Part shown: positions 28,919-37,808 of the stretch, piece by piece
Position numbering within the stretch: the first letter of the stretch is position 1
Layout: each line of letters begins with the position of its first letter
Source: an uncultured Myxococcales bacterium
GTDB lineage: Bacteria; Myxococcota_A; UBA9042
Length of the DNA stretch: 64,000 bases
Assembly (NCBI GenBank): GCA_903955385.1
Contig: CAJBNH010000189.1
Span: 57,845-121,844 of the forward strand
Direction of reading: 5' to 3'
Notes under the pieces: model-generated
What the model was told of the DNA's origin: nothing
Databases searched by the model: none
What the model saw: only the letters and a program-made list of their open reading frames with translations
Made by a program: the position numbers and the translations under genes

Positions 28919-31900
28919 ATGTCCGACCGTTTCCGCCCGCTTTCGATGGAACAATTGACCGCCTGGGTGTTCGACGAGCTCGAGCGCAAAGACGCGATCT
29001 TCGGCATTCCGCGCAAGGCCTTCTTCCGTCCCACGCCGACGGACCCGTTTCGCCGCGCGCAGTACGGCCAAACGCTCGACACGCCGTTCGGTGTCGCCGC
29101 GGGGCCGCACTCCCAGCTGGCCCAGAACATCATCGTCGCCTGGCTGTGTGGCGCGCGCTTCATTGAACTCAAGACGGTGCAGACGCTCGACGAGCTCGAG
29201 ATCTCCAAGCCTTGCATCGACATGCAGGACGAGGGCTACAACTGCGAGTGGTCGCAGGAGCTGAAGGTCCACGAGTCGTACGCCGAGTACTTGCGCGCTT
29301 GGGTGCTGATCCACGCCCTGCACAGAAAGCTGGGCCTGCCGGGGGACCGGCCGGGCATCGTCTTCAACCTGAGCGTGGGCTACAACCTGCAGGGCATCCA
29401 GAACCCCAACGTTCAGGACTACTTGCGTCGCGTGCGGGACACCGCTGCCGACCAGAAGCCGCTGATCGACATCGTGGCCAAGTACCTGCCCGAAGTGCGC
29501 CAGCTCCAGATCCCGTCGACCTTGTCCGACAACATTACGCTGTCGACCATGCACGGCTGTCCGCCAGCTGAGATCGAGAGCATTTCCAAGTACCTGCTGG
29601 CCGACTTGGGCTTCCACACCAGTGTCAAGCTCAACCCGACGCTGCTGGGGGCCGAGGGCGTCCGCGGTCTGTTGAACACGCAGCTGGGATTTGACGACGT
29701 CACGGTGCCGGACGAGGCGTTCGGCCACGACCTGAAGTACGTCGACGCGGTACCCATGCTGACCCGTCTGCGGGCGCTGGCACTGGAGCGTGGTCTGACG
29801 TTCGGCGTCAAGTTGACGAACACGCTGGAAGTCGTGAACCACCGCAACGTCTTCCCGGCCAACGAAAAGACGATGTACCTGTCAGGCCGACCGCTACAGG
29901 CGATCTCCTCCAGCTTGGCCGCCAAGCTCTCGGCGGAGTTCGACGGCGACCTGCCGATGTCGTACGCGGGCGGCGCCGACGCGTTCTTCATGCCGGGCCT
30001 GTTGTCCGCGGGCATGAAGACCATCACGGTCTGCTCCGACATCCTGAAGTCCGGCGGCTACTTGCGGATGCTGCAGTACATGCGGGAGACGGCGCGGGCC
30101 ATGGACGCCTTCGACGCCAACGATCTGGACGCTTACGTCGTGCGGACGGCCGCGATCAGCAACGAATTCGCAGAGCAGTTCGCTCCTGTGCTGGGCCACC
30201 GCTTGGCCGGTCCGTTTGCCACGAGCAACGGTGTGGCGCTCGATGCCCAGGACTTCGACACGCTGGCGGCTGCGTTGACCGAAGCAGGAGGCCAAGGCGT
30301 TGCCGCGGCGCGCTTGTTTGCCAAGCAGCACGGTCTGGACCCGGTCGCGTTTGCCGACGATGTCGTCAAGGCCTGCGCCCGCCTGAATCTGCAAGTACAC
30401 GCCGACGCCGTGACCCGCGCACCCACGCTGCACAAGTCGGGGATGGCCACGGCGAAGACCAAGACACCGCGCAAGCTTGGCCTGTTCGACTGCGTCGAGG
30501 CGCCGTGCGTGGACGAGTGCCCCATCGACCAGAAGGTTCCGCAGTACATGCGGGCGGTTCGAGAGGGTCGCTTCGCCGATGCCGTCGAGGTCATGCGCAA
30601 GGACAGCGCCATCCCTACCGTGCTGGGCCGGATTTGCGACCGCAAGTGCCAGGACACGTGCATTCGCAGCCACTACGACGATGCGCTGGCGATTCGCGAG
30701 GTCAAGCGCTTCGTGATGGCGCAGGAGCACAAGCCCGCATTCCGTCCGCAGGCCCCACATCGCAACGTCCGGGTCGCGATTGTCGGCGCCGGTCCCTGTG
30801 GCCTGACGGCGGCGAGCTATCTCGCCCAAGCGGGCTATACCTGCACGGTGTTTGAACAATTCGAGAAGACCGGCGGCATGGTGTCGGGCACGATCCCGAT
30901 CTACCGGCTGCCGCAGGCCAGCGTCGATCAGGACATCGCCATCGTGCAGAAGTTGGGCGTCGAGTTCCGCTTCGGTCAGAAGGCCGGGCGCGACTTCATG
31001 CTCAGCGACCTGCGTCAGCAGGGCTTCGAGTTCGCCGTCGTGGCGACCGGCGCGCAGGTTGGCAAGCAGCTGGGCTTGGTGGGGGAAGACGCCGAGGGCG
31101 TGATGGATGCGATCTGGTTCCTGCGCCAGGTGCGCGATGGCGCCAAGGTCGAGATCGGTCCCAAGGTCTTGGTGGTCGGCGCCGGCGACGTCGCCATCGA
31201 CGCTGCGCGCACCGCCCACCGCTTGGGCGCTGACGTGACGGTCGCCTATCGGCGCACGATGGACCAAGCGCCCGCAGACCCGATGGAAGTGCAAGGGCTT
31301 CTCGAAGAGGGCCTGAAGGTTGCCGAGCTGGTCTCGCCCAAGGCGGTGCACGTCGAGGGCGGCAAGTCGGCCGCCCTGATCTGCCATCCGATGAAGCTGG
31401 GAGAGCGCGGCAAGGACGGGCGGCGCGAGGTAGTGCCCGCAGACGGCGACGACTTGGTGTTCCCCACCGACGCGGTGCTGTTGGCCGTCAGTCAGCGGTC
31501 GGTGCTGGACTTCTTTGGCGCCCAAGAGCCCGAGCTCTCGCGCCACGGCGCCATTCACGCCGATCCGACCACGCTCGAGACGTCGGTGTCGGGCGTCTAC
31601 GCGGGGGGCGACACCGCGCTCGACGGTCCGTCGTCGGCGGTCAAGGCGTGTGCCGACGGCAAGACCATCGCAGCGGCCATTCGACGCAAGGTCGAGGGGT
31701 TCGAGCCTACCAAGGGCCGTGGATTGGCCGAGGCCAACTTGTCCGACCTCGTGATCCGCCGCGCACATCGGACTTTCCGCGTGCCGGTGCCCGAGCGTCC
31801 GGTCGAGGAGCGTCAGAACTTCGGCGAAGTCATCCTGCAGTACTCTGAAGAGGACGCCCGCGCGGAAGCCGAACGGTGCCTCGACTGCGATCAGGTCTGC

Positions 31901-32506
31901 AGCCTTTGCGTCAGCGTGTGCCCCAACCTCGCGTTCCTGACCTACCAGACGGCACTGCTGGACGCCCAGCTGCCGGGTCTGGTGCTCAGCGGCGGCAAGT
32001 GGACGCGCGGATTGGGACAGACCGCGCGCATCGACCAGCAGGTGCAAGTCGCCGTGCTGACCGACTTCTGCAACGAGTGCGGCAACTGCACGACCTTCTG
32101 CCCGACGTCGGGAACGCCGTACAAGGACAAACCGCGGCTGTACCTGCACCGCGCCGACTTCGAGGCTCAGCAGGACAACGCGTTCATGCTGTTCCGCAAC
32201 GGCACCACCGTCGCCATTCAGGCGCGCTTCGGTGGGCAGACCCACGAAGTGGTGCTCGACGGTGCGATCCGGTACCGTACGCCGCAGCTCACGGCAGCCT
32301 TCGATCCCGCGACCTTTGCCCTGCAGGACGTTCAGGTCGTCGGCAAGCCCGCAGACGGCCTGGCGGTTTCGCTGCAACCCGCCGTGATCATGACGGGCCT
32401 CTTGCGCGGTCTGTCGCAGTCGATGCCGCACCTGCCCGCGGCTCCTGACGGGCCCGGCACGCCCTTTGCTCGCCAAGCTGGCAAGACCCCGGCTGAGGTG
32501 GCGTAA
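28919..32506 (+). CDS. ygfK: YgfK-like iron-sulfur/FAD oxidoreductase (putative selenate reductase subunit family)
   Basis: 1195 aa; GAGG lies 9 bp before ATG 28919. The N-terminus has the YgfK-specific segments AAGPHSQLAQNII, FIELKTVQTLD, NLSVGYNLQGIQ, STMHGCPPAEIE and FGVKLTNTLEV. The centre has a GltD-type part: Cys clusters (CVEAPCVDECP, CDRKCQDTC), an FAD site VAIVGAGPCGLTAASYL and an NAD(P)H site VLVVGAGDVAIDAA. The C-terminus has two 4Fe-4S motifs, CLDCDQVCSLCVSVCP and CNECGNCTTFCP. The E. coli homologue lies in the purine-catabolism island and is linked to selenate reduction and uric-acid metabolism; the reaction itself is unproven. Confidence 0.93.
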   Translation: MSDRFRPLSMEQLTAWVFDELERKDAIFGIPRKAFFRPTPTDPFRRAQYGQTLDTPFGVAAGPHSQLAQNIIVAWLCGARFIELKTVQTLDELEISKPCIDMQDEGYNCEWSQELKVHESYAEYLRAWVLIHALHRKLGLPGDRPGIVFNLSVGYNLQGIQNPNVQDYLRRVRDTAADQKPLIDIVAKYLPEVRQLQIPSTLSDNITLSTMHGCPPAEIESISKYLLADLGFHTSVKLNPTLLGAEGVRGLLNTQLGFDDVTVPDEAFGHDLKYVDAVPMLTRLRALALERGLTFGVKLTNTLEVVNHRNVFPANEKTMYLSGRPLQAISSSLAAKLSAEFDGDLPMSYAGGADAFFMPGLLSAGMKTITVCSDILKSGGYLRMLQYMRETARAMDAFDANDLDAYVVRTAAISNEFAEQFAPVLGHRLAGPFATSNGVALDAQDFDTLAAALTEAGGQGVAAARLFAKQHGLDPVAFADDVVKACARLNLQVHADAVTRAPTLHKSGMATAKTKTPRKLGLFDCVEAPCVDECPIDQKVPQYMRAVREGRFADAVEVMRKDSAIPTVLGRICDRKCQDTCIRSHYDDALAIREVKRFVMAQEHKPAFRPQAPHRNVRVAIVGAGPCGLTAASYLAQAGYTCTVFEQFEKTGGMVSGTIPIYRLPQASVDQDIAIVQKLGVEFRFGQKAGRDFMLSDLRQQGFEFAVVATGAQVGKQLGLVGEDAEGVMDAIWFLRQVRDGAKVEIGPKVLVVGAGDVAIDAARTAHRLGADVTVAYRRTMDQAPADPMEVQGLLEEGLKVAELVSPKAVHVEGGKSAALICHPMKLGERGKDGRREVVPADGDDLVFPTDAVLLAVSQRSVLDFFGAQEPELSRHGAIHADPTTLETSVSGVYAGGDTALDGPSSAVKACADGKTIAAAIRRKVEGFEPTKGRGLAEANLSDLVIRRAHRTFRVPVPERPVEERQNFGEVILQYSEEDARAEAERCLDCDQVCSLCVSVCPNLAFLTYQTALLDAQLPGLVLSGGKWTRGLGQTARIDQQVQVAVLTDFCNECGNCTTFCPTSGTPYKDKPRLYLHRADFEAQQDNAFMLFRNGTTVAIQARFGGQTHEVVLDGAIRYRTPQLTAAFDPATFALQDVQVVGKPADGLAVSLQPAVIMTGLLRGLSQSMPHLPAAPDGPGTPFARQAGKTPAEVA

Positions 32507-32507
32507 C

Positions 32508-33230
32508 ATGGCTTCGCTGGTCGACCTTTCGAGTCCGGCCTTTACCCGCGGTGCAACGCTGCCGGTGCGCTTTACCGCTGACGGCACCGACGTGTCGCCA
32601 CCGCTGGTCTGGCGCGGCTGTCCCCACGGCACCCGGTCGTTCGCCTTGGTCGTCGAGGACCCCGACGCGTTGCGCCCGGTCGAGCGTGGCGGCTGCGGCG
32701 GGGCCTGCGGCGGCAAGTGCGGTGGCAAGTGTGGCGGCAAGTGCGGCGGCAAGTGCGGCGGACACGGTGAGGGCACGGGCGGTTGCAAGTCCAGCGGCGT
32801 GCCCGGCTGTGACGGCAAGGGCGGCTGCGGTGGCAAGGGCGGCTGCGGCGGCAAGGGCCACAGCCACGACGACAGCGCCGGGGCAGCCGGCCGCAAGCGC
32901 GTCAAGGCCAAGGACCAGCGTCCGTGGATCCACTGGCTGGTCTGGAACCTGCCGGTCGATGCCCGCGAGCTGCCCGAGGGGCTGTCGTCGCGCGCCACGT
33001 CACCCCGCCAAGGGTCGAACGACTTCGGGCGCGTGGGTTGGGGCGGCCCTTCGCCACCGGCCGGCCAGGGCGCCCACCGCTACGTGTTTCGTCTGTACGC
33101 CCTCGACTGCGAGCTGGACCTCCCCATCGGCGCCACCGTCGCGGAAGTCACCGGCCAGCTGCAAGGCCACGTGGTGGGCTCGATCGATCTGATGGCCAAG
33201 TATGCGAGATCACGCGTGACTCCCGGCTGA
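32508..33230 (+). CDS. PEBP-family (YbhB/YbcL) protein with Cys/Gly/Lys-rich insertion
   Basis: 240 aa, against 150-180 for the family. The PEBP signatures are present but separated: LVVEDPDA at 47-54 and WIHWLVWNLP at 140-149, with GGPSPPAGQGAHRYVFRLYAL further on. Between them lies an insertion of about 80 residues with ten cysteines at 63, 67, 71, 75, 79, 83, 93, 101, 107 and 113. The first six sit in CGGK/CGGA steps, ending in GHSHDD. The insertion is next to the PEBP ligand pocket and looks metal-binding (inference). ATG 32508 begins 1 bp after the ygfK stop; GAGGTG inside ygfK is the likely binding site, so the genes are coupled. Confidence 0.85.
   Translation: MASLVDLSSPAFTRGATLPVRFTADGTDVSPPLVWRGCPHGTRSFALVVEDPDALRPVERGGCGGACGGKCGGKCGGKCGGKCGGHGEGTGGCKSSGVPGCDGKGGCGGKGGCGGKGHSHDDSAGAAGRKRVKAKDQRPWIHWLVWNLPVDARELPEGLSSRATSPRQGSNDFGRVGWGGPSPPAGQGAHRYVFRLYALDCELDLPIGATVAEVTGQLQGHVVGSIDLMAKYARSRVTPG
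32706..32762 (+). repeat. Coding 12-bp tandem repeat (TGCGGCGGCAAG)
   Basis: Nearly five consecutive copies of a 12-base unit encoding Cys-Gly-Gly-Lys inside the PEBP gene, with only third-position changes (GGT for GGC, TGT for TGC). A related ggcaagggcggctgc word follows at about 32814-32862. Copy number may vary by slippage. Confidence 0.85.
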
Positions 33231-33307
33231 CCGTCGGTCGTTTTCGCCGCTTGCCTGTGCTTTTCGGCTGGACAGGGCCAAAGAAATCGCGACCGCGAGC
33301 GCACGCG

Positions 33308-33338
33308 TTGACATTGACGAGGCGCGCTTCGCAGGATA
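33308..33338 (+). promoter_or_regulatory. Weak candidate vegetative promoter upstream of ssnA
   Basis: A perfect TTGACA lies at 33308-33313 with AGGATA at 33333-33338. The 19-bp spacer is long and the -10 box is poor. The 208-bp gap between the PEBP gene and ssnA is large enough for an internal promoter. Low confidence. Confidence 0.3.
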
Positions 33339-33438
33339 GACGCCCCTTTCGACGTCGCGCGGGACCGCCCCCAGACCGGGCCATGACCGCCAGCGCGGCT
33401 GCTGGACACTCCCCCCCCTTCCTGCTTGAGGACCCGTC

Positions 33439-34788
33439 ATGACAAAGGACCCGAAGATTCTGGTGGGCAACGGCGTGGTGCTGACCCTGGGTGCCGACAA
33501 CCGCGTCATTCACCAAGGTGCCGTGTTGATCGAGGGCGGCAAGATCGCGGCGATCGGCGACTCGGCCGGCCTGCGGCGCGACCACCCCGACGCGGACTGG
33601 ATCGACGCGGGCGGCAAGACCATCCTGCCCGGCTTCATCTGCGCCCACCATCACCTGTACAGCACGTTTGCCTGCGGTCTGGCGCCCAAGCCCGCCGCCA
33701 ACTTCGTAGAGACGCTCGAGAATTTGTGGTGGAAGCTGGACCGCGCCCTGGACATGAACGACGTGCGCCTGTCGGCCCTGATTCCGCTGGTGCGCTGCAT
33801 CCGCTCGGGCACGACGACGATCTTCGACCATCACGCAAGCCCGTCGGCCATTCGCGGCAGCCTGGACGTCATCGCCGACGCCGTGCTCGAAAGCGGCATT
33901 CGCGCTTCGCTTTGCTACGAGATCACCGACCGCAACGGCCAGCAGGGCACCGACGACGGCATCGCCGAGAGCGAGGCGTTTCTGCAGCGCGCGGCTGCGG
34001 ACACGAGCGGCCGCCTGCACGGTCTGGTCGGTCTGCACGCCGGCATGACCATCAGCCCCGAGACGTTGGACCGCTGCGTGGACCTGGCCAAGCGCTATGA
34101 CACCGGCCTGCACGTTCACGTCGCAGAGGACAAGGCCGACCAGGTCGACAGCGTGGCCAAGTACGGCATGCGTGTGCTCGAGCGGCTGTACGTCGCGGGC
34201 GGTCTGGGCCCCAAGACGCTGTCGGTCCACAACATCCACATCGACGACGCCGAGATGGAGCGCCTGGCCGAGACCCACACCAACGCCGTGCACAACCCGC
34301 AGTCGAACATGAACAACGCCGTGGGTGCCGCCCGCGTCGTCGACATGGCCGCCAAGGGCATCCGCGTGGGCTTGGGCACCGACGGCATGACCAGCGACAT
34401 GAAGGAAGAGGTTCGCGCCGGTCTGTGGCTGCGTCACCACGTTGCCGAGGATCCGCGCGTGGGCTTCATGGACATGGCCAACATGCTGGTCACCGCCAAC
34501 CCCGCGATCGCCACGCAGTTCATGGGGCGCAAGCTCGGCGAGCTGTCGGTGGGCGCCGCGGCCGACGTCATCGTGTCCGACCACATCCCGTTCACGCCGC
34601 TCGACTCGAACAACGTGCTGGGTCACCTGATCTTCGGCGTGTCGGCATCCGCGGTCGACACCACCATCGCTGACGGCAAGATCCTGATGCGCCACAAGGA
34701 ATTGCAGACGCTAGACTGGGCGGCCATCTGCCAGCAGGCAGCCAAGGCGGCACCCCAGACCTGGCGGAGGTTTGCGGCGATCGACTGA
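33439..34788 (+). CDS. ssnA: SsnA-like putative aminohydrolase
   Basis: 449 aa; GAGGA 7 bp before ATG. Metal ligands: H-x-H as AHHHLYS near residue 72, then His in GLHVHVAED, His in LSVHNIHI and Asp in GLGTDGMTSDM. Segments ENLWWKLDRALD, IFDHHASPSAI and AVHNPQSNMNN closely match E. coli SsnA, encoded next to ygfK in the ygf/yqe island. SsnA belongs to the guanine deaminase/chlorohydrolase group; a nucleobase or related heterocycle is the expected substrate but is not demonstrated. The gene lies between the PEBP gene (208 bp) and preTA (60 bp) on one strand, supporting a common pathway with ygfK. Confidence 0.92.
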   Translation: MTKDPKILVGNGVVLTLGADNRVIHQGAVLIEGGKIAAIGDSAGLRRDHPDADWIDAGGKTILPGFICAHHHLYSTFACGLAPKPAANFVETLENLWWKLDRALDMNDVRLSALIPLVRCIRSGTTTIFDHHASPSAIRGSLDVIADAVLESGIRASLCYEITDRNGQQGTDDGIAESEAFLQRAAADTSGRLHGLVGLHAGMTISPETLDRCVDLAKRYDTGLHVHVAEDKADQVDSVAKYGMRVLERLYVAGGLGPKTLSVHNIHIDDAEMERLAETHTNAVHNPQSNMNNAVGAARVVDMAAKGIRVGLGTDGMTSDMKEEVRAGLWLRHHVAEDPRVGFMDMANMLVTANPAIATQFMGRKLGELSVGAAADVIVSDHIPFTPLDSNNVLGHLIFGVSASAVDTTIADGKILMRHKELQTLDWAAICQQAAKAAPQTWRRFAAID

Positions 34789-34848
34789 GGCGCGCGCCCC
34801 GTCCCGACATCCTTCAAGGTATCATCGACCCCCCCTGAGAGGTTACCC

Positions 34849-37338
34849 ATGAAGCACGAATTGTTCCTTTCCGACGCCCAGTTGGCGACGGAGCTGGCCC
34901 GCTGCGAATTTTGCGAGGAGAAGCCCTGTCGCGAGGCGTGCCCGGTGCACTGCTCGCCCGCCGACTTCATCATGGCCGCACGCCAGGGCAGCCCCGTTGA
35001 CGTCCAGCGCGCCGTTGCCGAGATCATGACGGCCAACCCCATCGGCGGCGTGTGCGGTCTGGTCTGCCCCGACCGCTTCTGCCAGGCCAAGTGCGTCCAC
35101 GCCAAGTTCGACCGCCCGCTCGAGATCCCCGCCATCCAGGCCACGCTGGTCGAAAAGGCCAAGCGCGGCGGGTACATGCCCAAGCTGACGCCGCAGGCCG
35201 TTGCCACCGGCAAGAAGGTCGCGGTCGTCGGCGCCGGACCCGCCGGTGTGGCCGCGGCCGCCGTCCTGGCCCAGCGCGGTCACGCCGTCACCGTGTTCGA
35301 GCGCGATGCCACCCTGGGCGGTGCCTGCAACGTGATCCCGGCCCACCGTCTGCCGCGCGCCGTGATCCAGAGCGATCTGGCCTTCGTGCTCTCGCTGCCC
35401 AACGTGACGGTGCAGACGGGCAAGGCCGTGGCCGACCCCGACGCGCTGCTGGCCCAGGGGTTCGACGCCGTGCTCGTGGCGGTGGGGCTCTGGAATCCGA
35501 TCGCGCTGGGCGTGCCGGGCGAGGACCTGGCAGTGGCTGGCCTGAAGTACCTGAAGACGCCCGAGGCCTTCCCGATGACGGGGCGGGTCGCGGTGGTCGG
35601 CGGCGGCGCAACCGCGGTCGACTGCGCGGTGACGGCGGTGCGGGCGGGCGCGGCTGGCGTCGAGATTCTGGCGCTCGAGAAGCTGGGCGAGATGCCGTTG
35701 ACGCACAAGGAGTTGGCCGAGGTGATGGAGTACGGCGTGGCCGTGACCGGTCGCGTTCGCGTCACGGGTGTCTTGGGCAGCGCGGGTCGCATGGCGGGGC
35801 TCGAGACGGTCAAGGTCGCCTTGGAGGAGGGCCAGCCCTTCACGCTGCGCGGCCTGTCGGAAGTGCCCGGCACGGCGCAGACCCGCGGCGACTTCAACCA
35901 CGTGATTGTCGCCATCGGCGCGCGCTCGGGCCTGACGCGCTCGCAGAACCCGGCCGTGTTTGCCGCCGGCGACTGCGACACGGGGCCCTCGACGGTGGTC
36001 GAGGCGGCGGCGGGCGGCAAGAACGCAGCGGTTGCGGTCGACGCCTTCCTGGCGAAGCAGGCCGTTCCGGTGGTCGAGCGCCCGCGCAAGAGTACCGTCG
36101 TCATCCCGGGTTATGATCGGTTGCCGGTCTCGCTCGAAACCGACTTCTTCGGCCGCAAGCTGATCTCGCCGTTCCTGCTCTCGGCCGCGCCGCCGTCTGA
36201 CGGCTACGAGGCGATGCGGCAGGGTCTGGCGGCAGGCTGGGCTGGCGGCATCATGAAGACGGCGTTCGACAACGTGCCGATCCACATCCCGGCCGACTAC
36301 ATGTACGCGTTCGACAGCGTGACGTGGGGCAACTGCGACAACGTGTCGGGCCACTCGCTGCAGCGCGTCTGCCGCGAGATCGCCTTGCTGCGCGCGGAGT
36401 TTCCTGACCGCCTGATCGCCGCTTCCACCGGTGGCCCGGTCACGGGAGACGACGACTTCGACCGCAAGGGCTGGCAGGCGAACACCCGCAAGCTCGATGC
36501 GGCGGGCGCGATGGCCGTCGAGTACAGCCTGTCGTGTCCGCAGGGCGGCGACGGCACCGAGGGCGCCATCGTGTCGCAGAACGCGCGCGTGACCGCCAAG
36601 ATCATCGACTGGGTTCTCGAGGTCAGCGACCCGACCGTTCCGAAGCTCTTCAAGCTCACAGGCGCGGTCACGTCGGTCGAGGTCATCGTGCGCGCGATTC
36701 GCGAGGTGTTCCTGCGCCACCCCGGCAAGGCGGCGGGCATCACGCTCGCCAACACCTTCCCGTCCTTGGGTTTCCGCCCCGGCAAGAAGACGACCTGGGA
36801 CGAGGGCATCGTGCTGGGCATGAGCGGCGCGGGCGTGGCCCCCATCAGCAACCTGACGCTCGCGAGCGTGGCGCATCTGGGCGTCTACGTGTCGGGCAAC
36901 GGCGGCACGATGGACTACAAGAGCGCGGCGCACTTCCTCGCGCTCGGCGCCGGCACCGTGCAGTTCTGCACCGCGCCCATGAAGTACGGCGTGGGCTACG
37001 TGCAAGAGCTGCACTCGGGGCTGTCGCACCTGATGGCTGCGCGGGGGATGACTTCGGTGCAGCAATTGATCGGCGCGGCGTTGCCTGAGCCGATTACCGG
37101 CTTCATGGATCTCACGCCCGTCAAGCGGATTTCGAGCCCGGTGCCTGAGTTGTGTACGAGCTGTGGCAACTGCACGCGGTGCTCTTACGGGGCGATTGCG
37201 TTGGATGCGCAGGGGATTCCGCACGTGGCGGCCGAGCACTGCGTAGGCTGCTCGATCTGCTCGCTGATGTGCTTTGCCGGTGCGCTGCAGATGCGCGACC
37301 GCACGGCGCAGGAATTGGCGGCGCTGCAGGAAGATTGA
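34849..37338 (+). CDS. Fused PreT-PreA (dihydropyrimidine dehydrogenase-like) Fe-S flavoprotein
   Basis: 829 aa; GAGAGGT before ATG. An N-terminal PreT/GltD-like half has CEFCEEKPCREACP, an FAD site (VAVVGAGPAGVAAAAVL) and an NAD(P)H site (VAVVGGGATAVDCA). A C-terminal PreA-like FMN half starts at about residue 425, followed by two Fe-S motifs (CTSCGNCTRC, CVGCSICSLMC). The fusion resembles eukaryotic dihydropyrimidine dehydrogenase but is shorter. Catalytic Cys563 and Ser562 (SLSCP) and Asn635-Thr636 (LANTF) are kept. By my alignment two pyrimidine-contact Asn residues are replaced (Thr532, Ser560). Reduction of a pyrimidine-like or other heterocycle with NAD(P)H is likely, but the substrate is uncertain. 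Confidence 0.88.
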   Translation: MKHELFLSDAQLATELARCEFCEEKPCREACPVHCSPADFIMAARQGSPVDVQRAVAEIMTANPIGGVCGLVCPDRFCQAKCVHAKFDRPLEIPAIQATLVEKAKRGGYMPKLTPQAVATGKKVAVVGAGPAGVAAAAVLAQRGHAVTVFERDATLGGACNVIPAHRLPRAVIQSDLAFVLSLPNVTVQTGKAVADPDALLAQGFDAVLVAVGLWNPIALGVPGEDLAVAGLKYLKTPEAFPMTGRVAVVGGGATAVDCAVTAVRAGAAGVEILALEKLGEMPLTHKELAEVMEYGVAVTGRVRVTGVLGSAGRMAGLETVKVALEEGQPFTLRGLSEVPGTAQTRGDFNHVIVAIGARSGLTRSQNPAVFAAGDCDTGPSTVVEAAAGGKNAAVAVDAFLAKQAVPVVERPRKSTVVIPGYDRLPVSLETDFFGRKLISPFLLSAAPPSDGYEAMRQGLAAGWAGGIMKTAFDNVPIHIPADYMYAFDSVTWGNCDNVSGHSLQRVCREIALLRAEFPDRLIAASTGGPVTGDDDFDRKGWQANTRKLDAAGAMAVEYSLSCPQGGDGTEGAIVSQNARVTAKIIDWVLEVSDPTVPKLFKLTGAVTSVEVIVRAIREVFLRHPGKAAGITLANTFPSLGFRPGKKTTWDEGIVLGMSGAGVAPISNLTLASVAHLGVYVSGNGGTMDYKSAAHFLALGAGTVQFCTAPMKYGVGYVQELHSGLSHLMAARGMTSVQQLIGAALPEPITGFMDLTPVKRISSPVPELCTSCGNCTRCSYGAIALDAQGIPHVAAEHCVGCSICSLMCFAGALQMRDRTAQELAALQED

Positions 37339-37613
37339 GCTGGCGCGGGATGGTGATGGAGACTGGCGGGCGCGGTCCGGCGCGTTTGCCGATCGGTCTT
37401 GCGTTTGACATGGGGGGGTGCTGCTTCCGCCGTCCTCCTCCTCCCCGCCTCGTCGATCGAACGTTCAGGTTGGTTCGAAGGCCGTCGACGGCCGCCGGTC
37501 GTGCCGGGGCTGCACGCATGGGGGCGTTGCGCTGGCTGGTCCTGTTGAGGTCGGCTTGCGGTCGACGGGGAGCTGGCGAGCCAAGCCGTGGGAATTTCGG
37601 TCCATGCCGGTTG

Positions 37614-37634
37614 GGCGGGGGCTTGTCCCCCGCC
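37614..37634. repeat. Hairpin repeat, copy 1
   Basis: GGCGGGGG-CTTGT-CCCCCGCC, an 8-bp perfect stem with a 5-nt loop. The preceding CCGGT(T/A)GG and following GC are shared with copy 2, 42 bp downstream. It could be a short interspersed palindrome or a transcription end after preTA; it is followed by TTTT. Confidence 0.7.
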
Positions 37635-37655
37635 GCTTTTGGTCAATACCGGTAG

Positions 37656-37676
37656 GGCGGGGGCTTGTCCCCCGCC
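37656..37676. repeat. Hairpin repeat, copy 2
   Basis: Same 21-base hairpin as copy 1 with an identical stem and loop. The flank differs only in TACCGGTA against TGCCGGTT. It is not followed by a T-run. Confidence 0.7.
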
Positions 37677-37808
37677 GCGGTCGCGTGGCATCGCGCAGGT
37701 GACGATCCAGGCGCACGCTGAAGTGCCCTCCCTGCTAGCGCGGCGGTCATCTGGACGAGGCTTGCCCACCGAAGACCCAAAGCGTAGCTTGGCGGCCGGA
37801 GGTCGAGC

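Larger units (their letters stand above)
37339..37808. other. Intergenic region (470 bp) with two tandem hairpins
   Basis: No convincing gene. Peptides encoded here are low-complexity and no frame has a ribosome-binding site with coding-like composition. The only structured element is the pair of G/C hairpins at 37614-37676. The last 60 bp supply GGAGG for the downstream lipoprotein gene. Confidence 0.6.

Noticed and set aside
29894..32998. A 1034-codon frame antisense to ygfK and the PEBP gene
   Set aside because: Low-complexity composition, no motifs, and full overlap with a clearly conserved gene; a codon-bias shadow.
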